From Pigmentiphaga kullae (GTDB lineage Bacteria; Pseudomonadota; Gammaproteobacteria; Burkholderiales; Burkholderiaceae_B), in the NCBI RefSeq assembly GCF_004216695.1, contig NZ_SGXC01000001.1, forward strand, positions 2,790,001 through 2,854,000: a stretch of 64,000 bases of DNA, in the 5' to 3' direction. A program made the translations under genes and the position numbers. This document shows positions 1 to 8,530 of the stretch, in pieces (position 1 is the first letter of the stretch; the number at the start of each line of letters is the position of its first letter). A model generated the notes under the pieces. That model made no database searches, was not told the origin of the DNA, and saw only the letters and a list, made by a program, of their open reading frames with translations.

Positions 1-1
1 G

Positions 2-376
2 CGCATGTGGGTGTTGTGCGACCGCGAGCCGGTGGCCAACTGGAGCAAGGGGCGGGTCACGCTGCTGGGCGATGCCGCGCATCCGATGCTGCAATACCTG
101 GCGCAGGGCGCCTGCATGGCCATGGAAGACGCCGTGTGCCTGGCCGGCAAGGTGCAGGCCCACCGGGGCGACATGGCCGCCGCGTTCCTGGACTACCAGC
201 AGGCACGCTACCTGCGCACCGCCCGCACGCAGTTGACGGCGCGGCTCTACGGCCATGCCTACCACGCCGCGGGCGCCACGCGCGACCTGCGCAATGCGTT
301 CCTGGGCGCCAGGACGGCGGAGCAGACCATGGAAAGCATGGCCTGGATGTACGACCCGAAGGAGATTCCGCGATGA
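2..376 (+). CDS. FAD-dependent aromatic monooxygenase, C-terminal part (3-hydroxybenzoate 6-hydroxylase-like)
   Basis: Only the last 124 residues are in the window; the frame is open to the left edge, so the gene starts outside. The visible part has the flavin-binding GD motif of class A flavoprotein hydroxylases (RVTLLGDAAHPMLQYLAQG, around residues 20-38 of the visible part) followed by a helical EDAVCLA segment, as in salicylate and 3-hydroxybenzoate 6-hydroxylases. These enzymes use NAD(P)H and O2 to hydroxylate an aromatic acid in the cytoplasm. The stop overlaps the ATG of a gentisate 1,2-dioxygenase (ATGA), which supports a 3-hydroxybenzoate-to-gentisate role over salicylate-to-catechol. 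Substrate is inferred from context; the N-terminal dinucleotide-binding domain cannot be checked here. Confidence 0.85.
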   Translation, partial: RMWVLCDREPVANWSKGRVTLLGDAAHPMLQYLAQGACMAMEDAVCLAGKVQAHRGDMAAAFLDYQQARYLRTARTQLTARLYGHAYHAAGATRDLRNAFLGARTAEQTMESMAWMYDPKEIPR

Positions 377-1404
377 CGGACGACATGCGCGCGCGGCGCG
401 AGGCGTTCTACGGCCGCATCGACGCCAGCCATTGCACGCCGCTGTGGGAAGTGCTGCACGGCCTGATCACCCCTACGCCGTCCACGCCCTGCCAGCCTTG
501 CCATTGGCCTTGGGAAACCATGTGGCCTTACCTGCGGGACGCGGGCGGCCTGATCAGCGCAGAAGAGGCCGAGCGCCGGGTCCTGGTGCTGGAGAACCCG
601 GGGTTGCGCGGGCGGTCCCGCATCACGCACAGCCTGTATGCGGGGCTGCAGCTCATCCTGCCCGGCGAGGTGGCGCCGCCGCATCGCCACTCGCAGTCGG
701 CCATGCGTTTCGTCCTGCAGGGCAAGGGCGCCTATACGGCGGTGGACGGACGCCGGATCGCGATGGAGGAGGGGGACTTCGTCATCACCCCGTCGTGGGC
801 CTTCCATGACCACGGCAATCCTTCCGACGAGCCCATGGTCTGGCTGGACGGGCTGGACGTGCCCATCGTGGAACTGTTCGACGCGCAATTCATGGAGAAG
901 GGCGAGGCCGCGCCGTCGGGGCAGGGCGGCGATGGCGCGGACAACCTGGCGGCCTTCGGCGCGACGATGAAGCCGGTGGGTTTCGAGCCGGCCAGCCGGA
1001 CCTCGCCGCTGTGCTGGTACCCGTACGCGCGCAGCCGCGAGGCCTTGCTGGCCTTCGCGCGGTCGCAGGCGCCGCATCCGTGCTGGGGCCACAAGCTGCA
1101 ATACGTCAACCCCGTCACCGGCGGGTGGCCCATGCCGACCATGGGTACGTTCCTGCAGTACCTGCCGGCCGGTTTCGACGGCGCGGCCTATCGTTCGACC
1201 GACGCCACCGTCTATGCCGTGCGGGAAGGCAGCGGGACGTGCCGCATAGGCGGACGGGAACTGCGCTTTGGCCAGCGCGACGTGTTCGTCTGCCCGTCAT
1301 GGATGCCCTACACCCTGCATGCGGATGCCGATACCGTCCTGTTCAGTTTCTCGGACCGGCCGGCGCAGCAGAGCCTGGACATCTGGCGCGAGCAGGCGGG
1401 CTGA
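373..1404 (+). CDS. Gentisate 1,2-dioxygenase
   Basis: A 343-residue bicupin protein, the usual length for gentisate 1,2-dioxygenase, which opens gentisate with O2 and Fe(II) to maleylpyruvate. The first cupin shows the metal histidines in PPHRHSQSAMRFVLQG (His104, His106) and a later histidine in ITPSWAFHDHGN (about 145-147). The second cupin (about 225-340) keeps the fold motifs GTFLQYLPAG and FVCPSWMPYTLHA but not the metal histidines, as is normal for the family. The start ATG overlaps the stop of the upstream hydroxylase, implying translational coupling and successive steps. Maleylpyruvate isomerase and fumarylpyruvate hydrolase are not adjacent. A hairpin follows the stop. Confidence 0.9.
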   Translation: MTDDMRARREAFYGRIDASHCTPLWEVLHGLITPTPSTPCQPCHWPWETMWPYLRDAGGLISAEEAERRVLVLENPGLRGRSRITHSLYAGLQLILPGEVAPPHRHSQSAMRFVLQGKGAYTAVDGRRIAMEEGDFVITPSWAFHDHGNPSDEPMVWLDGLDVPIVELFDAQFMEKGEAAPSGQGGDGADNLAAFGATMKPVGFEPASRTSPLCWYPYARSREALLAFARSQAPHPCWGHKLQYVNPVTGGWPMPTMGTFLQYLPAGFDGAAYRSTDATVYAVREGSGTCRIGGRELRFGQRDVFVCPSWMPYTLHADADTVLFSFSDRPAQQSLDIWREQAG

Positions 1405-1406
1405 GG

Positions 1407-1431
1407 GCCGCGGTCACATCGCGACCGCGGC
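1407..1431. terminator. Hairpin between convergent genes
   Basis: GCCGCGGTC (1407-1415) and its exact reverse complement GACCGCGGC (1423-1431) flank a 7-nt loop. It sits at the convergent ends of the gentisate dioxygenase gene (stop 1404) and the LysR gene (stop at 1414). There is no T-run, so it may act as a weak bidirectional terminator or an mRNA-end stabiliser. Confidence 0.5.
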
Positions 1432-2307
1432 GCGTTCGAACAAGGTGGACAGATAGGCCGCCGCCGGCGTCAAGGGTACGCCGGCGCGCGAGATCTGCAC
1501 GATGTCCGGGCCCTCGATGTGCTCGCGCACCGGGATGGCCTCGATCACCCCTTCGAACAGGCGGGCCTGCAGCCACTGCCGCGGCAGCATGGCGAGCGCA
1601 TCGGTCGAGCTGAGCAGCGCCGCCACGCCCACCATGGATTCGGCCTGGGTCATGGGCACCGGCGGGGGCAGCCCCTGGCTGGCGAAGGCATCCTCGAACT
1701 CCGCTTCCACCCGTTCGCGCACGCCCGTCAGGACCCAGTCCTCGCCGACCAGTTCGGCCAGGCTGGTGGCATGGCGCCGGGGGTGGCCCTTGCGGCCCAC
1801 GACCACCCGCTCGTTGTGGAACAGCAGGTCGACCTTGTAGCCGTCGCCGATGGGGCGCGCGGGCCGGGGGCCGATGAAGAAATCCAGGGTGCCGTCCTGC
1901 AGGCGGCCTTCCAGCATGGAGAAGAAGCCTTCCATCATGCGCAGCCGCACGCCGGGATATTTCTTGCGAAAGCCCTGGTGCGCCTGGGCCGCCATGACCA
2001 GCCAGACCGCGCTGGACAGGCCCACGGTGACGGTGCCCGACGGGGTGCCCAGCAGCTGGGCCACTTCCTCGCGCCCGCGCTGGAGTTCGGCCATGGCGGC
2101 GTGCGCGCGGCCGTAGAAGGCCTGGCCGATGGGGGTCAGCACCACGCCGCGCGCGTGCCGCTCCAGCAAGGGCGTGCCCAGTTCGCCTTCCAGTTCGCGC
2201 AGGCTGCGGGTCAGGGCGGGCTGGGCCAGGCCCAATGCCCGCGCGGCGCCGCGCACGCTGTGCGCGTCGGCGATGGCGACGAAGTCGCGCAGGTGGTGTA
2301 GTTTCAT
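1414..2307 (-). CDS. LysR-family transcriptional regulator
   Basis: A 297-residue LysR-type regulator beginning MKLHHLRDFVAIADAHS. The N-terminal winged helix-turn-helix is clear (about residues 15-60: AARALGLAQPALTRSLRELE), followed by the two-lobed effector domain. The frame is open further upstream to 2412, but the family-conserved start is the ATG at 2307; upstream sequence holds a T-N11-A palindrome and the divergent promoter. It is divergent from the Bug receptor at 2415 and convergent with the gentisate dioxygenase gene, so it plausibly senses an aromatic acid or ring-cleavage product and controls the receptor/monooxygenase pair. The effector is unknown. Confidence 0.9.
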   Translation of the reverse strand: MKLHHLRDFVAIADAHSVRGAARALGLAQPALTRSLRELEGELGTPLLERHARGVVLTPIGQAFYGRAHAAMAELQRGREEVAQLLGTPSGTVTVGLSSAVWLVMAAQAHQGFRKKYPGVRLRMMEGFFSMLEGRLQDGTLDFFIGPRPARPIGDGYKVDLLFHNERVVVGRKGHPRRHATSLAELVGEDWVLTGVRERVEAEFEDAFASQGLPPPVPMTQAESMVGVAALLSSTDALAMLPRQWLQARLFEGVIEAIPVREHIEGPDIVQISRAGVPLTPAAAYLSTLFERAAVAM

Positions 2308-2309
2308 GT

Positions 2310-2328
2310 CGATAACGCCTAGGTATCG
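2310..2328. promoter_or_regulatory. Candidate LysR operator (T-N11-A)
   Basis: CGATA (2310-2314) and TATCG (2324-2328) form an inverted repeat with a 9-nt centre, giving the classic T-N11-A LysR motif (T2313, A2325). It lies 3 bp from the LysR start codon and about 90 bp upstream of the divergent Bug gene at 2415, the usual place for an autoregulatory recognition site. A hexamer TAGACT further downstream, about 2370-2376, could be the -10 element for the Bug gene. Confidence 0.5.
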
Positions 2329-2414
2329 ATGGGAGGATTTTGCCATCTTTCTGTAAGCACTGACCTTACCTAGACTCGTCTCCCACAACAAGTACCCCAT
2401 CACGGAGACCAACG

Positions 2415-3398
2415 ATGACCCTATCCCGATTCGCGGCGGCGCTGTTCTGCGTCATGGCCTTGCAGCCCCTGGCCGCCGGCGCGGCGCAGCCGGATGCCTT
2501 TCCCACCCGGCCCGTGCGGCTGCTGAGCCCGTTCCCGGCGGGCAGCGGTCCCGACGCCGTGGCCCGCATGGTGGGCGAGCAATTGTCCAAGGACTGGGGT
2601 CAGGCCGTGGTGGTGGAACCCCGGCCCGGCGGCAACGGCTTCATCTCGATGGAGGCGGTGCGCCGCGCGGCCCCCACCGGCTACGACCTGGGCGTGGTCG
2701 ACGTGGGGCACATGGCCATCAACCCCAGCCTGTTCCGCAAGCTGCCCTACGACCCCGTCAAGGACTATGTGCCGGTCGGCGGGTTGTACCGGACCTCGTT
2801 CTTCGTGGTGGTCTCGGGCGGCAGCCCGATCAAGTCGGTGCCGGAGCTGATCGCGGCGGCGCAGGCTTCGCCGGGCAAGGTGACGTACGGCTCGTGGGCG
2901 GTCGGCAGTCCCGGCCACCTGGGCGCGGCGCAGGTCGAGGCGGCCACGGGCACGCAGATGCTGCACGTGCCGTTCAAGGACACCGCGCAACTGTATGCGG
3001 CCGTGGCCAACGGCGAGGTGACCTGGGCACTGGGGTCGTACGCCACCGCCGGGGCCCTGATCCAGGCCGGCAAGCTGCGCGTGCTGGCGGTGGCCGACGG
3101 GGCCCGGTCGTCGGCGCTGCCCGACGTGCCCACGCTGGAGGAGGCCGGCGGCCCCCGGGGCGTGGATGCGTCCACCTGGGTGGCCCTGGTGGCGCCGGCA
3201 GGCACGCCGGCCGAGCGGGTCGAGGCGGTCTCGCGCGCGGTGCGCGCGGCGCTGGACGTGCCCGAGGTCAAGACCAAGATGGCCACGTTCGGATTCGTGC
3301 CCGCCGCCGTTCCCGGCGCGACGGTGTCCGAGTGGATGCGCAAGGACACGCCCCGCTATGCCGAGATGGTACGGCGCACGGGGGCGACGACGGACTGA
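2415..3398 (+). CDS. Bug-family (TctC) periplasmic solute-binding protein
   Basis: A 327-residue protein with a Sec signal peptide (about 1-24, cleavage near AAGAAQ) and the Bug fold: FPTRPVRLLSPFPAGSGPD near the start of the mature protein, VVVEPRPGGNGF, the ligand-contact region around GYDLGVVDVGHMAINPSLF, and the C-terminal FVPAAVPG segment. Bug proteins bind carboxylates, amides or small aromatics in the periplasm for tripartite tricarboxylate transporters. The usual PDGYT(I/L)L signature is altered to PTGYDLGV, so ligand contacts may differ. It starts 107 bp from a divergent LysR gene and is followed 13 nt later by a flavin monooxygenase, suggesting uptake of that enzyme's substrate. Confidence 0.88.
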   Translation: MTLSRFAAALFCVMALQPLAAGAAQPDAFPTRPVRLLSPFPAGSGPDAVARMVGEQLSKDWGQAVVVEPRPGGNGFISMEAVRRAAPTGYDLGVVDVGHMAINPSLFRKLPYDPVKDYVPVGGLYRTSFFVVVSGGSPIKSVPELIAAAQASPGKVTYGSWAVGSPGHLGAAQVEAATGTQMLHVPFKDTAQLYAAVANGEVTWALGSYATAGALIQAGKLRVLAVADGARSSALPDVPTLEEAGGPRGVDASTWVALVAPAGTPAERVEAVSRAVRAALDVPEVKTKMATFGFVPAAVPGATVSEWMRKDTPRYAEMVRRTGATTD

Positions 3399-3411
3399 AG
3401 GACGCTTCATC

Positions 3412-5112
3412 GTGAATACCATGCAGACAGAAGTCGCCATCGTCGGCGGCGGTCCGGCCGGCCTGATGCTGGCGATCGAACTCGGGTGCCGGGACATTCC
3501 CTGCGTCCTGCTGGAGGAAGATGCCGATCCGCCGGCCTTTCCCAAGGCCAACGCGACCTCGGCCCGGACCATGGAGCACTATCGCCGGCGCGGCTTTTCC
3601 GACGAAATCCGGGCCCTGGGCCTGCCGCCGGACTACCCCCAGGACGTGGTCTATTGCACGCAGCTGGCGGAGTATGAACTGGCGCGCTTCAGGATTCCGA
3701 GCCGGGGCGACGCGGCGCGGCGCAGCGAGGCCGGCGGTCATGCCTCGGGCAATGCCGGCGACTACGGCAGCGATGCATGGCCCACGCCCGAACTGCCGCA
3801 CCGCGTGCAGCAGATGCTGATCGAGCCCGTGCTGCGCCGGCGCGCTGCCGCCTATCCGAGCGTGCGGTTGTGCCTGGGCCAGCGCGCGGTTGCCGTCGAA
3901 CAGGACGACCAGGGCGTTACCGCCGTGGTCGAGCCCGAAGGAGGCGGCCAGGCGTGGCGGCTGGAAGCGCGCTATCTGGTCGGGTGCGACGGCCCCCGCA
4001 GCCTGGTGCGCAAGTCGCTGGGCGTGGCCTATTCGGGGCAGGGCAGCGAACAGCGCGACTTCTTCGGCGGCCAGATGCTGTCCATCTATTTCCGGTCCAG
4101 GAGTCTCTATGAAGCAATCGGCAAGCAGCACGCCTGGCAGTACTGGGCCGTGAACGCGCGCCAGCGCGGCCTGCTGATCGCCGTGGACGGCATCGAGACT
4201 TTTCTGTTGGCCGTCCAGCTGGCGCCGGGGCAGGAACCCGCCGACATCGACGCGGTCGCCACCGCGCATGCCGTGGTGGGCAGGGAATTCGACTTCGAAC
4301 TGATCGACCGCCTGCCGTGGGTGGCCGGCTATACGCTGGTGGCGGACCGGATGGGCGCGGGCCGCGTGTTCCTGGCGGGCGACGCCGCGCACCTTTTCAC
4401 GCCCACGGGTGGGATGGGCTACAACACCTCGATCGACGACGTGGTGAACCTGGGCTGGAAGCTGGCTGCCGTGATCCAGGGCGCTGCGCCGCCCGCGCTG
4501 CTGGACAGCTACGAGCGCGAGCGCCGGCCCATGGCGCTGCGCAATACGGCCTTCGCGCGCCGCATGGCGGACAGCATCGGCAACCTGCGCGCCGGCGCCG
4601 ACATCGAGGCGGCCGGCGAGGCCGGGGTCCAGGCGCGCGCCGAACTCGGCCGCCGCCTGGCCGTGCACGTGGCCAGCGAGTTCAATATCCCCGGCCTGCA
4701 ACTGGGCGTGCGCTACCTGGACAGCCCCATCGTCGCGGCCGAGTCCGGCCCCGCGCCGCAAGACGATCCGAATCGCTACGAACCGCTGGCCTTGCCGGGG
4801 TCGCGCGCGCCGCATGCCGTCGTGCGCGGCAAGGTGTTGTTCGACTTGTTCGGACGCGACTTCACGCTGCTTGCCTTCGGCGTGCTGCCGGCCGCCGAGC
4901 GCGAGGCGTGGCACGGTGTGGCGGACGAGTACGGCATGGGCCTGGAAGTGCTGGAGATCGACGATGCCGCCGCGCGAATGCTTTATGGCGCGGAGCGCGT
5001 ATTGATCCGGCCGGATCATCACATCGCCTGGCGGGGCGGCGCGGGAGCCGATGCCCGATCGCCGATGGCCCGGGCGACGGGGAGGAGGGCGGAGCAAGCC
5101 GGTTCCCTATAA
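3412..5112 (+). CDS. FAD-dependent monooxygenase, MhpA/PheA-like
   Basis: A 566-residue class A flavoprotein monooxygenase. It shows the Rossmann GxGxxG (VAIVGGGPAGLMLAIELG, residues 7-24), the DG motif (GCDGPRSLVRKSLG, about 190-203) and the GD motif (FLAGDAAHLFTPTGGMGYN, about 320-338), plus the C-terminal thioredoxin-like domain of the phenol hydroxylase/MhpA subgroup (about 430-566). Such enzymes ortho-hydroxylate phenolic acids with NAD(P)H and O2. I choose the GTG at 3412 because AGGA at 3399-3402 is 9 nt upstream; the ATG at 3421 is the alternative. It follows a Bug receptor in one transcription unit. The end of the gene marks the left edge of the lower-GC region. Substrate unknown. 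Confidence 0.85.
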   Translation: MNTMQTEVAIVGGGPAGLMLAIELGCRDIPCVLLEEDADPPAFPKANATSARTMEHYRRRGFSDEIRALGLPPDYPQDVVYCTQLAEYELARFRIPSRGDAARRSEAGGHASGNAGDYGSDAWPTPELPHRVQQMLIEPVLRRRAAAYPSVRLCLGQRAVAVEQDDQGVTAVVEPEGGGQAWRLEARYLVGCDGPRSLVRKSLGVAYSGQGSEQRDFFGGQMLSIYFRSRSLYEAIGKQHAWQYWAVNARQRGLLIAVDGIETFLLAVQLAPGQEPADIDAVATAHAVVGREFDFELIDRLPWVAGYTLVADRMGAGRVFLAGDAAHLFTPTGGMGYNTSIDDVVNLGWKLAAVIQGAAPPALLDSYERERRPMALRNTAFARRMADSIGNLRAGADIEAAGEAGVQARAELGRRLAVHVASEFNIPGLQLGVRYLDSPIVAAESGPAPQDDPNRYEPLALPGSRAPHAVVRGKVLFDLFGRDFTLLAFGVLPAAEREAWHGVADEYGMGLEVLEIDDAAARMLYGAERVLIRPDHHIAWRGGAGADARSPMARATGRRAEQAGSL

Positions 5113-5122
5113 CTGTTCGTCG

Positions 5123-5133
5123 AATACGGTATT
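5123..5133. promoter_or_regulatory. Short palindrome upstream of Bug/PrpD operon
   Basis: AATAC-G-GTATT is a perfect 11-bp palindrome 60 bp upstream of the Bug start at 5194. A TTAGAG hexamer at about 5155-5160 could be the -10. It may be an operator for an unidentified regulator; the LysR gene at 7506-8441 is the nearest candidate. Confidence 0.3.
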
Positions 5134-5193
5134 AGACGGTCGTTTCAGCGCTCATTAGAGTGTTCGCCAGCAGAAGACACTGACGGAGACACA

Positions 5194-6189
5194 ATGATGA
5201 CGATGAGACACGACAATCGCCGCCGGATGGCGCTGCGTGCCGCGCTGGGATTGGCGGCCGCGCTGGCCGGACAGGCCTGCATGGCGCAGGCCTACCCTTC
5301 CAAGCCCATCAAGATGGTGATTCCCTATACCCCGGGCGGCTCGATCGACACCGTGGGCAGGCTGGTCGCCGAACAACTGCAGAAACAACTGGGCCAGCCC
5401 ATCGTGATCGAGAACCACGCGGGCGCCTCGGGCCTGATCGGTTCGGCGGCGGTCCAGCGCGCCAAGGCGGATGGCTATACGCTGCTGTTCAATGCTTCCA
5501 GCCAGGTCTACATGCCGCTGGTGGTGGCCAAGCCTACCTACGACGCGCAGAAGGATTTCACGCCTGTGGCACAGATCGGCTATGTCCCTCTGGTCGTGGC
5601 GGTGAACAACGATGTGCCGGCCAAGACGCTGGGCGAGCTTGCGCAGTTGGCGAAAACGTCGCCGGGAAAGTACACCTGGGCGACCTCGGGCCTGGGAACG
5701 ACAAGCCATCTGAGCGAGGAGATGGTCAATCGCGCGCTGAAGCTGGACATGGAAATCATTGCCTACAAGGGCGCGGTCCCGCAGTTGACCGACGTGGTGG
5801 GCGGGCACGTCTCGGCGGCGATATCGCCCATGCCGGGCGTTCATCCCTTCGTCGCCGGCGGGCGCCTGCGCGCCATTGCGGTGACGAGCAAGAACCGCGT
5901 GGCCCAGATGCCCGACGTGCCGACCGTGGCCGAAAGCGGCATTCCCGATTTCGAGGTGTTGTCCTGGTACGGGATATGGGGGCCGGCCGGCATGCCCGCG
6001 GACGTGGTCGCGACGCTGAACCGGGAAGTGGCGCGGGCCGTCGGAACGGCGGGGCTGAAAGCTCGCTTCAACGATCTGTCCTTCGTTCCCACGCAGTCCT
6101 CGCCCGAGGAGTTTCGCGCCATGATCCGCAAGGACATCGAGTCCATCGGCAAGGCGGTGAAAGAAGCCAACATCAAAATTTCCTTCTGA
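5194..6189 (+). CDS. Bug-family (TctC) periplasmic solute-binding protein
   Basis: A 331-residue receptor with an Arg-rich N-region and hydrophobic signal peptide (about 1-32, cleavage near ACMAQA). The mature part opens with YPSKPIKMVIPYTPGGSID and contains VIENHAGASGLIG and the ligand-loop signature ADGYTLLFNASSQ. Length and motif order match Bug receptors. A GGAG sits 8 nt before the ATG. The MmgE/PrpD gene begins 25 nt after its stop, so the two form an operon: a captured acid and a dehydratase or hydratase acting on it or on an intermediate. The ligand is not predictable from sequence alone. Confidence 0.88.
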   Translation: MMTMRHDNRRRMALRAALGLAAALAGQACMAQAYPSKPIKMVIPYTPGGSIDTVGRLVAEQLQKQLGQPIVIENHAGASGLIGSAAVQRAKADGYTLLFNASSQVYMPLVVAKPTYDAQKDFTPVAQIGYVPLVVAVNNDVPAKTLGELAQLAKTSPGKYTWATSGLGTTSHLSEEMVNRALKLDMEIIAYKGAVPQLTDVVGGHVSAAISPMPGVHPFVAGGRLRAIAVTSKNRVAQMPDVPTVAESGIPDFEVLSWYGIWGPAGMPADVVATLNREVARAVGTAGLKARFNDLSFVPTQSSPEEFRAMIRKDIESIGKAVKEANIKISF

Positions 6190-6214
6190 ACGGCACGCCT
6201 TGCAAGATACCGCC

Positions 6215-7561
6215 ATGATTACTCGTACCGTTGCATCGTGGGTGGCCGGCCTGGCACCTTCGATGGTGCCCGAGGACGTCCGCATGACCTTGCGGCTGCT
6301 GGGGCTGGACACATTCGGCGCGGCCCTGGCCGGTGCGGACCTGCCCTGGACGCGAGCGATCCGGGACTGGGCCGTCGCCGGCGGCGCCGCCGGCGCGGAC
6401 GGGGCTACCGTGTGGGGAACGCGGAGGCGCCTGCGCGCCGCCGACGCCGCCCTGGTCAATGGCGCGGCCGCGCATGCCTACGAACTCGACGACTTCCACA
6501 ACGCGAAGCTGCACCTGGGCGCAGTCATGCTGCCTACCGTGTTCGCAGTGGGAGAAGCGCGGGGGGCCAGCATGCAGCGCATGGAAGTCGCGCTAGCCGC
6601 CGGCTACGAGGTTGCCATCCGGTCTTCGTTGGCGCTGGTCCCGGCTCATGCCCGCCTGCGGGGGTGGCACCTGACTGCCGTGTGCGGCCCCCTGGGGGCG
6701 GCCGCGGCGGCAGCCGTGATCCTGGGCCTGGACGCCGAACGCACGGCCTGGGCGCTGGGGTTGGCCGGTACGCAGTCCGGCGGGCTGTACGCCTTCTCGG
6801 TCGACGGAACCGATAGCAAGCGGTTTCATCCGGGGCGGGCGGCGCACGCGGGCGTCATGTCCGCCGAGATGGCCGGGCTCGGCCTGACGGGCCCGGCTTC
6901 GTTGTACGAAGCAGAGGACGGCGGATGGCTGCGCGCATTCAGCGACTGCCCGGAGCCGGCCCAGTTGACGCTGGCGCTGGGAGACCGCTGGCACGCACGG
7001 GAGACCAACTTCAAGCCTTATGGCTGCTGTGGCAGCGTTCATCCCCATGTCGATGCCGCGCTGGCGCTGCGGGAGCGATGGCGACAGGGGGCGCGCGTTC
7101 GCGCCGGCATGGCGTCGGTCGTCGACGTGCAATGTGGATACCCCTATGTTCCCGGTACCGCCCTGAATGCGCAGATGAGCGCCCGCTACGCGCTGGCTGT
7201 CGCGCTGCTGGATGGCGCGGTGTTGCCGGATCAGTTCTCGCCCCGGCACTTGAACGATCCCCTGATCGTCGACCTCGCGAACCGCATCGACATCGTAAGG
7301 GACCCGGATCTGGATGCGCGTTATCCCCGGGAGTTCTGCGGTTGGGTCGAAGTGGATACCGATACGGGACCGGTGCGTGTGGACGTGGACAATCCGTCCG
7401 GCGGAGCGGGCAATCCCGGCAGGGCCGATGGCATACGAAGCAAGTTCGAGGCGCTGACGCATCCGCGCCTGGGGCCGGAGCGAGCGGCGTTCATCGCGCG
7501 GCGTTTCATCGGATTTGGCGAAACTCCGATCGACGAGATGCTGTCGACGGCTGCGGACTGA
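6215..7561 (+). CDS. MmgE/PrpD family protein (2-methylcitrate dehydratase-like)
   Basis: A 448-residue MmgE/PrpD protein starting at the ATG at 6215 (an upstream in-frame TTG at 6200 is less likely). The N-terminal helical domain has the family loop AAAHAYELDDFHNAKLHLGAV (split here: AAAHAYELDDF, HNAKLHLGAV; about residues 85-108), a glycine-rich segment with FHPGRAAHAGVMSAEMAG (about 205-222), and YGCCGSVHPHVDAALAL where the family has KPYxxCxxxH. Members include 2-methylcitrate dehydratase and cis-aconitate decarboxylase, acting on tri- or dicarboxylates without an Fe-S cluster. It is the first of four such paralogues in the window. Its 3' end overlaps the convergent LysR gene by 56 bp. 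Reaction not assignable beyond (de)hydration or decarboxylation. Confidence 0.87.
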   Translation: MITRTVASWVAGLAPSMVPEDVRMTLRLLGLDTFGAALAGADLPWTRAIRDWAVAGGAAGADGATVWGTRRRLRAADAALVNGAAAHAYELDDFHNAKLHLGAVMLPTVFAVGEARGASMQRMEVALAAGYEVAIRSSLALVPAHARLRGWHLTAVCGPLGAAAAAAVILGLDAERTAWALGLAGTQSGGLYAFSVDGTDSKRFHPGRAAHAGVMSAEMAGLGLTGPASLYEAEDGGWLRAFSDCPEPAQLTLALGDRWHARETNFKPYGCCGSVHPHVDAALALRERWRQGARVRAGMASVVDVQCGYPYVPGTALNAQMSARYALAVALLDGAVLPDQFSPRHLNDPLIVDLANRIDIVRDPDLDARYPREFCGWVEVDTDTGPVRVDVDNPSGGAGNPGRADGIRSKFEALTHPRLGPERAAFIARRFIGFGETPIDEMLSTAAD

Positions 7562-8441
7562 CGCCATCATGTTCGAGTACTTCGGTGACGATCCGGCGCA
7601 CCAGCGTCGACGCCGTCCGCTCCAGCCAGACCGCATTGATGGTTACCTGCCTGGAGGTGTCGTCCACGTGAACGAACCGCACGCCGGGAAAGTGGGTGCG
7701 GGCGAACGACGCGGGGACCAGGGCGATGCCCAGTCCCATGCCGACCATCTGCAGCATGGTGAACGGATGCCGAGCGGTGTGGGCGATCTGCGGATTGAAT
7801 CCCGCCGCCAGGCATGCCGTGACCAGCGAGTCCGCCAGGCTGGGCGTGTGGGCGCGGGAGAACGCGATGAGCGGACGCCCGGCCAGGTCCGCCATCGTGA
7901 GTTTCGCGAGCCCCGCCAGGGCGTCGTCCTCGCGCATGGCGGCGGCGTAAGGCTCGGAGAACAGCGGCGTACTGCGCAATCCCCGGACGAGGGGGGCCGC
8001 ATGGATGAAACCGATGTCCAGTCGTTCCTCGGCAACCATGCGTATCTGTTCCTTGGACTCCATGTCGGAGACCAGGATCTCGACCTGGGGAAAGCGGGCG
8101 CGTATCCGCTCGACGACGTCGGGCATCACGTTGAAGGCCGCGGAGGTCGCCATGCCCAGCCGCAGGACTCCCGTGTCCCCCCGGGCAGTGCGCAAGGTGC
8201 TGTTGACCGCGACGTTCAAGTGTTCCAGGACCTTGCGGGCCTCCAGCAGGAAGACCCGGCCCGCGTCGGTGAGTTTGACCTCGCGCCGATTCCTGAAGAG
8301 CAGCTCGATGCCCAGTTCTTCTTCCAGCGACTTGATGTGCTGGGACAGAGGAGGTTGGGAGATGTGCAGTTTTTCGGCGGCGCGCGTGAAACTCAGTTCT
8401 TCGGCCACCGTGACGAAGTAGCGGATTTGTCGAATGTCCAT
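7506..8441 (-). CDS. LysR-family transcriptional regulator
   Basis: A 311-residue LysR regulator: MDIRQIRYFVTVAEELSF opens the winged HTH (recognition region AAEKLHISQPPLSQHIKSLE, about 21-40), followed by the effector-binding domain. It resembles BenM/CatM-type regulators in its N-terminus. It is divergent from the alpha/beta hydrolase at 8531 (89-bp gap), its likely target, and its last 18 codons overlap the convergent PrpD gene end, so the two transcripts are antisense there. The effector is probably a catabolite of the local pathway. Confidence 0.88.
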   Translation of the reverse strand: MDIRQIRYFVTVAEELSFTRAAEKLHISQPPLSQHIKSLEEELGIELLFRNRREVKLTDAGRVFLLEARKVLEHLNVAVNSTLRTARGDTGVLRLGMATSAAFNVMPDVVERIRARFPQVEILVSDMESKEQIRMVAEERLDIGFIHAAPLVRGLRSTPLFSEPYAAAMREDDALAGLAKLTMADLAGRPLIAFSRAHTPSLADSLVTACLAAGFNPQIAHTARHPFTMLQMVGMGLGIALVPASFARTHFPGVRFVHVDDTSRQVTINAVWLERTASTLVRRIVTEVLEHDGVSPQPSTASRRSEFRQIR

Positions 8442-8530
8442 GCGTGGCCTCCCTCAGCCGTTCGAGACAAGTGTGGAGATGGCGCCAGTCGCCGTCGGCT
8501 GTTTGATTTATCTATTTTTCGTAGAGTGAC

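Noticed and set aside
5113-5193. Possible tRNA or integration site at the left edge of the low-GC region
   Set aside because: No cloverleaf, integrase or matching direct repeat was found at either edge.
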